Counted from the first letter of the stretch, positions 33,597 to 43,049 are shown. The stretch: DNA of 64,000 bases from VRUE01 sp035712345 (GCA_035712345.1 DASTAY010000025.1:1-64000), one strand, 5' to 3'. Notes: generated by a model not told the origin, from the letters alone. Made by a program: numbers and translations.

Positions 33597-34394
33597 GTGA
33601 TCGGCTGGCTCGACGTCCCCCGCGGCTGGCTCGACTCCTTCGGCGAGGTCGCCCGCTTCGGCGCGCGCGTCGCCGGCCTTGTCTACTCGGGCCGGGTGGG
33701 GCGCTACTTCGGCGAGAGCATCCGCCAGGCGGGGATCCTGATCCTCGGCTCGGCGATCGTCATCTGGGTCTTCGTCTTCATCCTCGGCCTGCAGTGCGGG
33801 GTGATCGGCGCCTATTTCGTGCGCTCGCAGGGCGCCCCGTCCTACGCCGGCCTGTTCTCCGCCTACTGCGATCTGCGCGAGGCGCTGCCCTATGCCTTCG
33901 GCTACATCCTCTCGGCCAAGGTCGGGACCGGGATCGTCGCCGAGCTCGGTGCGATGCGGATCTCCGACGAGATCGACGCGCTCGAGGTGATGGGAATCCA
34001 GCCGGTCACCTTCCTCGCCGCGACCCGCCTGCTCGGCGCCTGGATGGCGCTGCCCTTCATCTACCTGGTCGGCATCGGCGTCATGTACCTCGCCAGCTAC
34101 CTGGCGGTCGTCGACCAGATCGGCGACGTCTCCTCGGGCGGCTACCTGCTGATCTTCTGGATGTTCCAGGACCCGCTCGACCTGATCTTCAGCCTGACCA
34201 AGGGGATGGTGATGGCGACCGCGATCGTGGTCGTCGGCTGCTATTACGGCTACACGGCGTCGGGCGGGCCGGTGGGGGTGGGGACCGCGACCGCGCAGTC
34301 GATGGTCGTCAACATCATCCTCGTCCACATCATCGGCATGCTCGGCACCGTCGTCTTCTGGGGGCCGAGCCCGCGCGCGCCGATCGGCGGCTGA
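33597..34394 (+). CDS. MlaE/YrbE-family ABC permease (second of pair)
   Basis: 265 aa. The same family features appear in a diverged form (AKVGTGIVAELGAMRISDEI, DALEVMGIQPVTFL). It lies 10 bp after the first permease and presumably forms a heterodimer with it. The next gene is on the opposite strand, so the usual set of Mce proteins is missing here. Confidence 0.87.
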   Translation: MIGWLDVPRGWLDSFGEVARFGARVAGLVYSGRVGRYFGESIRQAGILILGSAIVIWVFVFILGLQCGVIGAYFVRSQGAPSYAGLFSAYCDLREALPYAFGYILSAKVGTGIVAELGAMRISDEIDALEVMGIQPVTFLAATRLLGAWMALPFIYLVGIGVMYLASYLAVVDQIGDVSSGGYLLIFWMFQDPLDLIFSLTKGMVMATAIVVVGCYYGYTASGGPVGVGTATAQSMVVNIILVHIIGMLGTVVFWGPSPRAPIGG

Positions 34395-34397
34395 GCG

Positions 34398-35195
34398 CTA
34401 GCTGGACGTTTCCGCCTCGGCCTGCGCCCTGGCTGGCTGGCGGTGGCGGCGGAACATCTCCGCGACCCACTTGAAGCCGCGGCGCTCGCGCAACGGCTCG
34501 CGGAATTCCTCGAAGCCCTCCGGCATCTGCTGGTCGGCTGGGAGGGGGGCCCCTTCGGGTTCGGCGAGGGGATAGAAGAGGGAGGCGGCGGTGAGGTCGG
34601 CGACGCTGAAGGCCTCCCCGACGAGGTAGTCGCCCTCGGTGGAGTCGAGCTCCGCCTCCAGGCGGTCGAGAGCCGCCAGCACCTTGGCGCGGGAGCGGTC
34701 GGCCAGCTCGGCGTCCCGGGCCTTGAAGCGCAGGCTGGTGAAGGCGCGGCCGTAGCCCACCGCGGCGGCGCTGAAGCGGGCCAACCGCGGGGGAGACGTG
34801 CGCTCGAGGACCGACGCGAAGCTCTGCCTGTCGTTGCTCAGCTCATACCAGACAAGCTGCCGAATCGGCGGGCCCAGCTCCTCGTCGAAGAACTCCTCGA
34901 GCGCGAGCGCTCGGCGCCGCTGCGCGATGTCGGCCGGATACAGCGGGGGCTCGGGGAAGCGCTCCTCCAGCGCGGCGATGATCGCCGTCGAGTCGCCGAT
35001 CCGCCGGCCGTCGATGCTCAGCACCGGGAACGTGTAATGGGCGCCGCGAGTCAGCCAGAGGGCGATGGCCATATGGCTGCCCGGAACGGGGGACAGACGA
35101 CGGTGCTCGACGCCCTTCCAGGCGAGCGCCCAACGGGCCTTCTCGCTGTAGTGCGAGATCGGGATCTGCCAGAGGGTGGGAATTGCGTCACTCAT
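34398..35195 (-). CDS. Glutathione S-transferase-like protein
   Basis: 265 aa. The N-terminal thioredoxin-like half reads LWQIPISHYSEKARWALAWKG, then FPVLSIDGRRIGDSTAIIAAL with the cis-Pro and the Ser of the thiol-binding site. The C-terminal helical half ends YLVGEAFSVADLTAASLFYP. Actinobacteria usually lack glutathione, so the thiol partner may differ. ATG 35195 is used; the open frame to 35579 only overlaps the divergent gene. Confidence 0.83.
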   Translation of the reverse strand: MSDAIPTLWQIPISHYSEKARWALAWKGVEHRRLSPVPGSHMAIALWLTRGAHYTFPVLSIDGRRIGDSTAIIAALEERFPEPPLYPADIAQRRRALALEEFFDEELGPPIRQLVWYELSNDRQSFASVLERTSPPRLARFSAAAVGYGRAFTSLRFKARDAELADRSRAKVLAALDRLEAELDSTEGDYLVGEAFSVADLTAASLFYPLAEPEGAPLPADQQMPEGFEEFREPLRERRGFKWVAEMFRRHRQPARAQAEAETSS

Positions 35196-35231
35196 GGTTT
35201 GAAAAGTCCGATTTGTGGCAGCATAGAGGCG

Positions 35232-35510
35232 ATGGCTCCTCTGGGCGATTCCGAGATCGAGGCGAGACTGGCCGAGCATCCTGGTTGGGAGCGCAATGGC
35301 TCCACGATCCGCAAGAGCTTCGAGCGTGGCGACTTCGTCGGCTCGGTCAACTTCGTCCGCAGCCTGGTCGAGCCCGCCGAGGAGATGAGCCACCATCCCG
35401 ACCTGGAGATCTCCTGGGACACGGTGACGGTGTCCCTCTCGACCCACTCCGACGGGGGCGTCACCGCGGCCGACTTCGAGCTGGCGGCGAAGATCGACGC
35501 GCTGGCCTGA
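35232..35510 (+). CDS. phhB: Pterin-4a-carbinolamine dehydratase
   Basis: 92 aa, the normal size. EEMSHHPDLEISWDTVTVSL contains the catalytic His-His-Pro-Asp motif of the family, which dehydrates 4a-hydroxytetrahydrobiopterin. No phenylalanine hydroxylase gene is nearby; lone copies occur in many bacteria. It is divergent from the GST gene with 36 bp between starts. Confidence 0.9.
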   Translation: MAPLGDSEIEARLAEHPGWERNGSTIRKSFERGDFVGSVNFVRSLVEPAEEMSHHPDLEISWDTVTVSLSTHSDGGVTAADFELAAKIDALA

Positions 35511-35545
35511 CCCGGCGGTCGCCGCGGAGGCCCGCAGGCGTCGAG

Positions 35546-35591
35546 GCGCCGTAGAGATTTGCGCCGGATAGCGGTTCAACCCCTACGGCGC
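35546..35591. repeat. Dispersed palindrome family 1, copy C (decayed)
   Basis: GCGCCGTAGAGATTTGC, a centre with GGATAGCGG and right arm CCCCTACGGCGC. The ends and the GGATAGCGG centre match copies A and D, but the arms now carry several mismatches. It lies between two plus-strand genes. Confidence 0.8.
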
Positions 35592-35620
35592 CGGGGGGAA
35601 ACGGTGGATACCGTGGGCAG

Positions 35621-36037
35621 ATGGCCGAGGGGTTGAGGATCGACGCGCGACTGGAGATCCCGATGGGGGAGATCGAGCTGCGCGCCAGCCGCTCCTCGGG
35701 GCCGGGCGGGCAGCACGCGAACGTGACCGCCTCACGCGTGGAAGCGATCTTCGACGTACGCGCGTCGGCGGCGCTGGACGACTCGCAGCGGGCGAGGCTG
35801 CTGGAGCGGGCCGGGCCGCTCGTCGCGGCGGTCGCCCAAGACGCGCGGAGCCAGGCGCGCAACCGTGAGCTGGCGCTGGAGCGGCTGTCGGCAAAGATCG
35901 CGGCGGGCCTGGCGGTGCCGCGTCGGCGGCGGCCGACCAAGCCCAGCCGCGCCGCCCGCCGGCGCCGTCTGGAGCGCAAGCGCCAAGTCGGGGAACGCAA
36001 GCGGGCACGCCGGCGGCCGTCGGCGGAAGGCGACTGA
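35621..36037 (+). CDS. arfB: Ribosome-rescue peptidyl-tRNA hydrolase ArfB
   Basis: 138 aa. RSSGPGGQHANVTASRVE at about 24-41 contains the catalytic GGQ of release-factor-like hydrolases. The C-terminus is strongly basic (RRRRPTKPSRAARRRRLERKRQ), as needed to enter the mRNA channel of stalled ribosomes. No codon-recognition domain is present, which separates it from RF1/RF2. TACCGT ends 6 nt before the ATG without SD. Confidence 0.9.
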   Translation: MAEGLRIDARLEIPMGEIELRASRSSGPGGQHANVTASRVEAIFDVRASAALDDSQRARLLERAGPLVAAVAQDARSQARNRELALERLSAKIAAGLAVPRRRRPTKPSRAARRRRLERKRQVGERKRARRRPSAEGD

Positions 36038-36054
36038 TTGGCAGACTGAGGGCG

Positions 36055-36402
36055 ATGGCGAAGCGCAGGCAGAGACGGCCGCGTCAGAAGGCTCCGACGG
36101 TCGATTACGCCGACGAGGAGGGCAACGTGCTCACCCTGCGGCAGTCGCTCAGCGCGGGCACGATCCGCAAGCTCGGCGAGGGCCCCGCGACGGCTGCGAC
36201 CTCACAGGAGGACGCCTGGCGCCGCCGGCAGGAGCTGCTCTTCGAGCGCCTCGCGGTGCGTTGGGAGATCGCCGGTCTGCCGCTCGAGGACCAGAAGATG
36301 CTGCTCGGTCGCTACCGCATGGCCGACGCGGCGACGCAGGAGTGGGTCCGCCGCACGATCGCCGACCACGTCGACCGGTTCATCCCCGAGCTCTCGCGGT
36401 AG
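36055..36402 (+). CDS. Conserved-looking small basic protein, unknown function
   Basis: 115 aa. The N-terminus is basic (MAKRRQRRPRQKAP), followed by VDYADEEGNVLTLRQSLS and a helical segment WRRRQELLFERLAVRWEIAG. I recognise no family. It starts 17 bp after arfB on the same strand, so it may be co-transcribed; a nucleic-acid or ribosome link is only a guess. Confidence 0.6.
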   Translation: MAKRRQRRPRQKAPTVDYADEEGNVLTLRQSLSAGTIRKLGEGPATAATSQEDAWRRRQELLFERLAVRWEIAGLPLEDQKMLLGRYRMADAATQEWVRRTIADHVDRFIPELSR

Positions 36403-36430
36403 AGTCGGACGACCCGACGAAAGGAGCGCC

Positions 36431-36811
36431 ATGCTTGCCGACGCCAACGCCACCAGCGGATTCGCGGTGCCCGATACGGATCAGGCAAAGCGCTTCTACG
36501 GCGACACCCTCGGCCTCGAGGTCGCGGTGATGGACGAGGAGAACGGGGTCATGGCGCTGAAGCTCGAGGGCGGGGACGTCCTCGTCTACCGCAAACCGGA
36601 CTTCCAGCCCGCCAACTACACGATCCTCAACTTCGAGGTCGACGACATCGACTCCGCGGTCGACGGGCTGGCGGAGCGCGGAGTGAGCTTCGAGCGCTAC
36701 GACGGCTTCGAGCAGGACGAGAAGGGCATCATGCACGGCCCCGGCCCCCACATCGCCTGGTTCAAGGACCCGGCCGGCAACATCCTCTCGGTGCTCCAGC
36801 AACCCGGCTAG
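36431..36811 (+). CDS. VOC-family (glyoxalase-like) protein
   Basis: 126 aa. Two beta-alpha-beta-beta-beta units: FAVPDTDQAKRFYGDTLGLE, then LNFEVDDIDSAVDGLAERGV and the closing HIAWFKDPAGNILSVLQQ. Metal ligands are incomplete in the first unit, so the enzyme class is uncertain. AAAGGAG precedes the ATG, one of the clear SD sequences here. Confidence 0.85.
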   Translation: MLADANATSGFAVPDTDQAKRFYGDTLGLEVAVMDEENGVMALKLEGGDVLVYRKPDFQPANYTILNFEVDDIDSAVDGLAERGVSFERYDGFEQDEKGIMHGPGPHIAWFKDPAGNILSVLQQPG

Positions 36812-36816
36812 GCAGA

Positions 36817-36888
36817 TGGGCGCGGCTGGGTTCGAACCAGCGACCTCTCGCGTGTGAGGCGAGCGCTCTCCCACTGAGCTACGCGCCC
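36817..36888 (-). tRNA. tRNA-Val (anticodon CAC)
   Basis: Minus-strand cloverleaf: acceptor GGGCGCG/CGCGCCC, D-stem GCTC/GAGC, anticodon stem CTCGC/GCGAG with loop CTCACAC, and T-arm GCTGG TTCGAAC CCAGC. Anticodon CAC reads GTG. The discriminator is A; CCA is not encoded. Confidence 0.95.
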
Positions 36889-36962
36889 GGGAGAGTGCGG
36901 ATATTACGCGGCGCCCAGCGACGGGAGGGGCAAGCCGGTACGCCAGGGTTTGGGCCCAGGGC

Positions 36963-38189
36963 TCAGGCGACGGCGGGCCTCCGGCCGGGAGCAATGCCGT
37001 CCCCGGGCGGCCCGGTTTCGCCCTCCTCCACGGCGCGTCTCTGCAGCGCCAGGCCGACGAAGGGGAAGATCAGGGTCGAGAGCATGGCCGCGCCGACCAG
37101 ACCCGCGGCGGTGGCGCTGGTCATATGCCCGGCGTCAATCGCGATCGTCGTGATCGCGACGACCAGCGGCAGCTCGGTCGCGGAGAAGAAGGCGAGCGCG
37201 GCCCGTTGGCGCGATTGCAGCACGTGGCGGTACAGCAGCATCGCGGGCGCTCCGCGGATCACCAGGAAGAGGACGACGAACAGCGCCAGCTTGAGGATCG
37301 CTTCGGCAGAGCCCAGCGCCTGCACGTCGAAGTTCATGCCGCTGGTGACGAAGAAGAAGGGGACGAAGAAGCCGAAGCCGACCGCGGTCAGCTTCGACTC
37401 GAAGACCTGCAGCTCGTGGCCTTTCAGGGCCAGGCGGACGATCATGCCCGCGACGAAACCGCCGAGCAGCACGTCGAGGCCGAGCTTCCCCGCCAGCAGG
37501 ACGAGGCCGAAGATCAGCACCACCGTCACCCGCACTGCAAGCTGGCTGCTCGCCTCGAAGGTGCGTTCCAGGGCGCTCCAGCCGCGCCAGGCGAGGCGGA
37601 TCGAGACCAACGCAAGGGCCACGGCCAGGGCGATGAATGCGATCAATATTCCCGCCTCGTGCAGCGGTTTCTCGGTCGAGAGGAAGAGGGTGATGAGCAG
37701 GATCGGCCCGAACTCGCCGATCCCGCCGGCCGCGAGCAGATAGGTCCCGAAGCGGGTGCGCAACTCGCCGCTGTCGCGCAGGATCGGGATCAGCGTGCCG
37801 ATCGCCGTCGTCGCCATCGCGGTGCTCGTATAGAGGGCGGAGAGGACCAGGCCGGTCGCCTCGAGCACGGCGCCGAAGACGTGGGCGATGACGATCGAGA
37901 GCCCCCAGCCCCAGGCGCCGAGCTTCAGCGGCTCGCCCTTGATCCGCTCGAAGTCGATCTCATAGCCGGCGAAGAAGAAGAGCATGCCGAGACCGAGGTT
38001 GGAGAAGAATTCGATGAATTCGTCTTCCGCGGCGATGCTGAGCACGTGGGGGCCGATCAGGATCCCGAGCCCGAGCTCGATCACCACCACCGGCGGGACG
38101 AAGCGGCCGGGGACGAAGGCCACGGTCGCCGCCGCCACCGCTGCCGAGAGGACGATGACGAAGAAGGACTCGGTGTCGACGTGGATCAA
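36963..38189 (-). CDS. Cation:proton antiporter, CPA2 (KefB-like) family
   Basis: 408 aa with about 12-13 helices. GLGMLFFFAGYEIDFERIKG and GLVLSALYTSTAMATTAIGT are CPA2 regions, and the ion-site segment is near LVLSALYTSTAM. No TrkA-N or TrkA-C domain follows. It exchanges Na+ or K+ for H+. The start is TTG 38189; GATCAT lies 7 nt upstream. It is convergent with the VOC gene, with tRNA-Val between. Confidence 0.85.
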   Translation of the reverse strand: MIHVDTESFFVIVLSAAVAAATVAFVPGRFVPPVVVIELGLGILIGPHVLSIAAEDEFIEFFSNLGLGMLFFFAGYEIDFERIKGEPLKLGAWGWGLSIVIAHVFGAVLEATGLVLSALYTSTAMATTAIGTLIPILRDSGELRTRFGTYLLAAGGIGEFGPILLITLFLSTEKPLHEAGILIAFIALAVALALVSIRLAWRGWSALERTFEASSQLAVRVTVVLIFGLVLLAGKLGLDVLLGGFVAGMIVRLALKGHELQVFESKLTAVGFGFFVPFFFVTSGMNFDVQALGSAEAILKLALFVVLFLVIRGAPAMLLYRHVLQSRQRAALAFFSATELPLVVAITTIAIDAGHMTSATAAGLVGAAMLSTLIFPFVGLALQRRAVEEGETGPPGDGIAPGRRPAVA

Positions 38190-38352
38190 GGCGGGGATGA
38201 TCCCACGGGCGTCGCCGGGTAGGATCGAGCGTGGACCGTGCTAGGCGGGGAATCAGCGGTGCCCTATAACCCGCAATCCGCTCTAGCGGGGCCGACTACC
38301 GTTCTTAGGGGCTGGCCTTCGGGACCGGTCCGCCGGGGGCGGCGTTGACGGC

Positions 38353-38442
38353 CGGGTCCTGCGCGACGTGGGCACGTGAATCAGGTCAGGTCCGGAAGGA
38401 AGCAGCCTTAAGCGGATGCCGCGGGTGCCGCAGGCGAGCCCG
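38353..38442 (+). ncRNA. ffs: Signal recognition particle RNA, small bacterial type
   Basis: GGTCAGGTCCGGAAGGAAGC is the universally conserved SRP apical loop with its GGAA tetraloop and symmetric internal loop. Flanks pair as CCGGGTCCTGCG with CGCAGGCGAGCCCG, closing a long hairpin of about 90 nt. It binds Ffh for co-translational targeting. The ends are estimated from pairing. TATAAC at 38265-38270 could be an upstream -10 element if the primary transcript is longer. Confidence 0.88.
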
Positions 38443-38541
38443 ACTCGAGCCAACCGCGACGGACATGCCTGGAGACCACGTTTCGAAGGCGGGTGCACGG
38501 TCCATTTCTTCGACCCTGGGCTCCGCCTGCTCGAAGGAGCT

Positions 38542-39399
38542 CTATGGCCGGCCCGGCGTCGCGTCGATGAAGACCTCGGTCACGTCCGGAACCACCTCGT
38601 GCAGGCGCCGGTCGATCTCGCTGGAGAGCCGCTCCACCCGCGCGGCGTCGATGCCGTCCTCCAGATCGACCCGGGCCGCGACGAGCAGGGCCTTGGGCCC
38701 GAGGATCATCGTCAGCAGCTCGCGCACCTCGCGCACCTCGGGGTAGGCCTCGATCGCCTCCTCCAGCGCTCGCCGCTCGGCGGGGCGCGCCGCCGAGCCG
38801 ATCAGCAGGTGCTTCGAGTCGCGTGCCATCCAGAAGGCGACGGAGACCAGGAGGAGGCCGATCAGGATCGAGGCGACCGGGTCCCACAGCTCGACCCCGC
38901 TCACCGCCTGGACGGTGATCCCGGCCGCCGCGATCGCGACCCCGATCAGCGCCGCGGTGTCCTCGAAGAGGATCATCTTCACGCTGGGGTCGCGGCTTTC
39001 GCGGATATAGGCGAGCAGCCCCATGTCCGCCTCCCGCGCTTCGCCGCGGGTCTGGTGAAGCGCACGCAGCCAGGAGATCCCCTCGATCGCGAACGCCAGG
39101 CCGAGGACGACGTAGGCGACGAGGAACCGGCTCTCGCCGCCGGGCGAGACCAGCAGCTCGTAGATTCCCCAGCCGATCGCGAAGATCGCGCCGGCGAGGA
39201 ACATCCCGATCGCCGCCATGAAGGTCCAGAGGAAGCGTTCCTGGCCGCTGCCGAAGGGCCGCCTGGGCGTCGGCTCGCGCCCGCTGAGGGCGATCGAGAT
39301 CAACAGGAAGCCCTGGTTCGTCGTGTCGGCGAGCGAGTGGGCCGCCTCGGCGAACATCGCCGCCGAGCCGCTGGCCACGCCGCCGAGTACCTTCGCCAC
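38542..39399 (-). CDS. Cation diffusion facilitator (CDF) transporter
   Basis: At least 285 aa. ASGSAAMFAEAAHSLADTTNQ is the CDF signature with HxxxD metal ligands; a second set lies in the helix after MILFEDTAALIG, and a cytoplasmic ferredoxin-like domain ends the protein. It exports Zn2+, Fe2+ or Mn2+. GTG 39399 is the first canonical start but falls inside the first helix: homologous-looking sequence (ALLANLAIAVAKVL) continues upstream to the stop of the permease gene at 39532 without any ATG, GTG or TTG. The true start is therefore probably rare, such as ATC 39510, and the listed 5' end is a minimum. Confidence 0.8.
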   Translation of the reverse strand: MAKVLGGVASGSAAMFAEAAHSLADTTNQGFLLISIALSGREPTPRRPFGSGQERFLWTFMAAIGMFLAGAIFAIGWGIYELLVSPGGESRFLVAYVVLGLAFAIEGISWLRALHQTRGEAREADMGLLAYIRESRDPSVKMILFEDTAALIGVAIAAAGITVQAVSGVELWDPVASILIGLLLVSVAFWMARDSKHLLIGSAARPAERRALEEAIEAYPEVREVRELLTMILGPKALLVAARVDLEDGIDAARVERLSSEIDRRLHEVVPDVTEVFIDATPGRP

Positions 39400-39531
39400 C
39401 GCGATCGCCAGGTTGGCGAGCAGCGCGATCGTCGCGGTGCGCCGGCTCTCGTCCGCGTCCCGCGCCGCGCGAAGGCTGCGGCGGCTGCTCTGTTCAGCGA
39501 CTCTCTCGATGCCCGGCGGGTACCCCGGGCC

Positions 39532-40299
39532 TCAGTCGATCAAGCGCGCGGACATCTGGCGCACCGCGATCCGCCACATGACGAAGGCGAAGGCGACGAG
39601 GCCGGCGAAGCGGACCAGGTCGATCGCCTCGTAGCCGAAGGCGCCGCCGCGCACCAGTTCGACCAGCTGGTGCAGCGGGTTGAGCTGGGCGACGACCTGC
39701 ACTCCCCGCGGCAGTTCGTCGATCGGGAAGAAGGCGCCGGAGACGAGGAAGAGCGGCGTGACGAAGAGCGCCGTGACGTAGTTGAACTGGTCGATCTTGG
39801 CGACGGTCGCCGCCATCGCGACGCCGAAGCCGGCGAAGCCGAGTGCGGTGGCGAGGCAGAAGAGCGGGGTCAGCAGCATGCCCCAGGCGGGGTCGAGCCC
39901 GAAGCCGATCGTGACCAGCAGCGGCACGCAGCCGTAGACGCTGGCGCGGACTCCGATCCAGAGCATCTCGGCGCTGACCAGCTCCTCGACGTCGACGGGT
40001 GCGGCGAGGATCGCGTCGTAGGTGTTCTGGAAGCGGTGCTTGACGAAGGTGCCGAACATCGCCGGCAGGGCGCTGGAGAAGATCACCGCGGTGGCGACCA
40101 TGCCCGTGCCGACGTACTGGACGTAGGGCACGCCGTTCACTTCGTCGACCAGGGTGGCGCTGAGGCCGAGGCCGAAGGCGAGCAGGTAGACGATCGGTTC
40201 GAGCACGCTGGAGAACGTCGTGCCGCGCCAGTAGGTGCGGAAGTTGGCCAGCTCGCGGCTCATCACGCCGCCGATCGCCGCCGGTTCGAGCCTCCTCAT
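39532..40299 (-). CDS. ABC-2 type transporter permease (NodJ/DrrB-like)
   Basis: 255 aa with six helices. FVTPLFLVSGAFFPIDELP and LNPLHQLVELVRG are typical of the NodJ/DrrB group, which exports polysaccharide, lipid or drug substrates. It lies 61 bp downstream of its ATPase gene. The intervening DNA carries GGTTCCTTT and AAAGGGAACC, which could form a hairpin in the transcript. Confidence 0.88.
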   Translation of the reverse strand: MRRLEPAAIGGVMSRELANFRTYWRGTTFSSVLEPIVYLLAFGLGLSATLVDEVNGVPYVQYVGTGMVATAVIFSSALPAMFGTFVKHRFQNTYDAILAAPVDVEELVSAEMLWIGVRASVYGCVPLLVTIGFGLDPAWGMLLTPLFCLATALGFAGFGVAMAATVAKIDQFNYVTALFVTPLFLVSGAFFPIDELPRGVQVVAQLNPLHQLVELVRGGAFGYEAIDLVRFAGLVAFAFVMWRIAVRQMSARLID

Positions 40300-40360
40300 C
40301 GCGTGGTTCCTTTCGGATCCATCGCGACCAAAGGGAACCAGGCGATGATTGGAGTGAGGG

Positions 40361-41251
<891 letters not shown>

Positions 41252-41338
41252 GCCCCGATGCTCGCACGGAAGGCTGCGCGGCGCGTTGGACGAGCGTTGG
41301 ATCAGGGCCCTGCACGTCGAGCCGTCGTGGGCGGAGAG

Positions 41339-42955
41339 TCAGCAGTGGCGGTAGAGGAGCCAGCTCCGGTTGGCGGCCACGCGACGGAAGCCCGGTGGGA
41401 CGTTGGAGATGAAGCGGGAGGGGTCGTTGGGGTCGAGGATGAAGTTGTGGATCACGAAGGGGCTCGCCGGCTTGAGGAAGTAGCCGCGGCGGGGCTGGCG
41501 CTGCTCGGATGAGCTGACGATGCGCGACGGCCTCACTTCGAGGTCGAAGGCGAGGCGCGGCACCGCGCGGTGGTTGGGGACGGAGATCGGCAGGCAGAGT
41601 GGCTCGAAGGCGTCGGATTCGGCGAGGTCGCCGAGGTCGGACTCGATCTGCCCCTGGTTGGTCAGGTCGGTGTCCACCTGCGAGAGCAGGTCGTATTGGT
41701 TCGGGATCCAGATGACGAACATCAGCGCGACGAGCGCCGCAAAGGCCTGCCAAGGCCTGCGCCAGGGGTGGCCCCGGTCGAGCAGCCGCCAACCGAGCAG
41801 CGCGAGGGCGACAAAGATCGCCAGCACCGCGCCGGCGAGCATCGTGTAGCGGGCGATGATCGCCAGGCCGGCCCCGCCGAGCAGGGCGAAGGCGCCGAGG
41901 GCGAGGACGCCGGCGGCGATGCCGATCGCAAGGTTGTGCGGGCTATAGGCCGTAAAAAGTTGCGAGCGGCGTCGGGAGGAGAGGATCGCCGCTGCGATGA
42001 CGACCCCGCCTAGCGCGCCGACCATTCCCGGCCACTGCATCACTTCGCCGAGCGCGCGGGGGCCGTAGAGGACGAGGTCGACGGGGCCGGTCTTGCGGGC
42101 GAGCGTTTCGACGGTTTCCTGCGTGCCGGTGAACGAATACGTCGGGCTGCCGGCGGTTATCCAGTCGAATAGAGCCCACAGGACCGGGGCGGCGAGGGTG
42201 AGGAGAACGAGGAGGGTGGGGGATGCGGGGATGCCCCTCGCCCGGACAAAACGCGGTCTAATTAGACCGCGTTTTTGAGTATCCGCCCGTTCGAGAGGCA
42301 TCCCCGCATCCCCGTCAGCCGCGTCGCCCTCCCCGTCGCGGCGGGGTCCTGCGCACGAGCGAAGGCTGATGCGCCGGTCTCCGCGAAGCTGGCTGAAGTC
42401 CAAAAGCAGATAGGCGAGGTAGGCGAAGGAGAAGAGCCAGGCCTCGGGGCGGAGCAGGCCGGCGGGGATCAGGAGGGCGAGGACCGGCCAGCCGGCTCTC
42501 GAGCGTCTGGTCTCTATGAGGAGGGCGCCGAGGACGAGGGCGATGTAGGGGAGATCCACGTAGGCGCGCAGGCCGTTGGACAGGTAGGGGGCGCGGGTGA
42601 GGACGAAGATCGCGGCCAGGGCGCCGATCGGGCGGTCGAACCAGAGCGAGCCGAGGCGGTAGACGAGGTAGCCGACGAGGCCGAGCGAGAGGTAGGCGAT
42701 GACCATCGTCACGCCGATCGCCCCGCCGCCCAGCGGCGTCGTCACGACGCCCAGCAGGTCGGCGAGCGGATGCGGGGTGGGGGGCAGGGCGGCGGCATAG
42801 TCCGGGCTGACCCCGTGCGCCAGTTCGCGCCCCCAGACGAGCGCGTAGATCGTGTCGTAGTTGGGGAAGCCGAGCGGAAAGACGAGCAGCAGCAGCGCCG
42901 CGACGGCGGCGACCCAGGCGGCGGGGATGAGCCAGTTGCGGGCCCGCATCGGCAC
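41339..42955 (-). CDS. Multi-pass membrane protein, GT-C glycosyltransferase-like
   Basis: 538 aa with about 11 helices. LLLVFPLGFPNYDTIYALVW places an Asp in the first external loop, the usual site of the GT-C catalytic acid, and the segment GALAAIFVLTRAPYLSNGLRAYVDLPYIAL resembles lipid-linked sugar transferases. Identity is inferred. Residues about 215-246 are encoded by a 95-bp inverted-repeat element (42219-42313) in a cytoplasmic loop, without breaking the frame. GTG 42955 or ATG 42949 may start it. A long C-terminal soluble tail ends in Cys. Confidence 0.65.
   Translation of the reverse strand: MPMRARNWLIPAAWVAAVAALLLLVFPLGFPNYDTIYALVWGRELAHGVSPDYAAALPPTPHPLADLLGVVTTPLGGGAIGVTMVIAYLSLGLVGYLVYRLGSLWFDRPIGALAAIFVLTRAPYLSNGLRAYVDLPYIALVLGALLIETRRSRAGWPVLALLIPAGLLRPEAWLFSFAYLAYLLLDFSQLRGDRRISLRSCAGPRRDGEGDAADGDAGMPLERADTQKRGLIRPRFVRARGIPASPTLLVLLTLAAPVLWALFDWITAGSPTYSFTGTQETVETLARKTGPVDLVLYGPRALGEVMQWPGMVGALGGVVIAAAILSSRRRSQLFTAYSPHNLAIGIAAGVLALGAFALLGGAGLAIIARYTMLAGAVLAIFVALALLGWRLLDRGHPWRRPWQAFAALVALMFVIWIPNQYDLLSQVDTDLTNQGQIESDLGDLAESDAFEPLCLPISVPNHRAVPRLAFDLEVRPSRIVSSSEQRQPRRGYFLKPASPFVIHNFILDPNDPSRFISNVPPGFRRVAANRSWLLYRHC
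42219..42313. repeat. Nested inverted-repeat element family 2, copy B, inside the GT-C-like gene
   Basis: Outer arms 42219-42240 and 42292-42313 (22 bp, one mismatch) enclose a perfect 28-bp inner palindrome (42248-42275, centre TCTAATTAGA) and the motif TGAGTATCCGCCCGTTC. The motif and layout match the copy at 20888, while the arm and inner stem sequences differ entirely. Confidence 0.85.
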
Positions 42956-42976
42956 CGGCGCAACCTACCGGTGTGG

Positions 42977-43015
42977 GTGGCGCTTTAGTCGCTCTATGCG
43001 CGACCGAAGCGCCAC
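42977..43015. repeat. Imperfect palindrome, possible relative of family 1
   Basis: GTGGCGCTTTAGTCGC and GCGACCGAAGCGCCAC surround TCTAT, with a few mismatches. The centre CGCTCTATGCG resembles the centre of copy B (CGCTATGCG), but the arms are different. It lies between the divergent GT-C-like gene and dnaX. Confidence 0.45.
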
Positions 43016-43036
43016 GGGCCGCTCTTCGCCCACAGA

Positions 43037-43042
43037 TACACT
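43037..43042 (+). promoter_or_regulatory. -10 element (TACACT) of dnaX
   Basis: TACACT ends 7 nt before GTG 43050, which would place the transcript start on the start codon. No good -35 is visible. Confidence 0.5.
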
Positions 43043-43049
43043 GGCCGCA

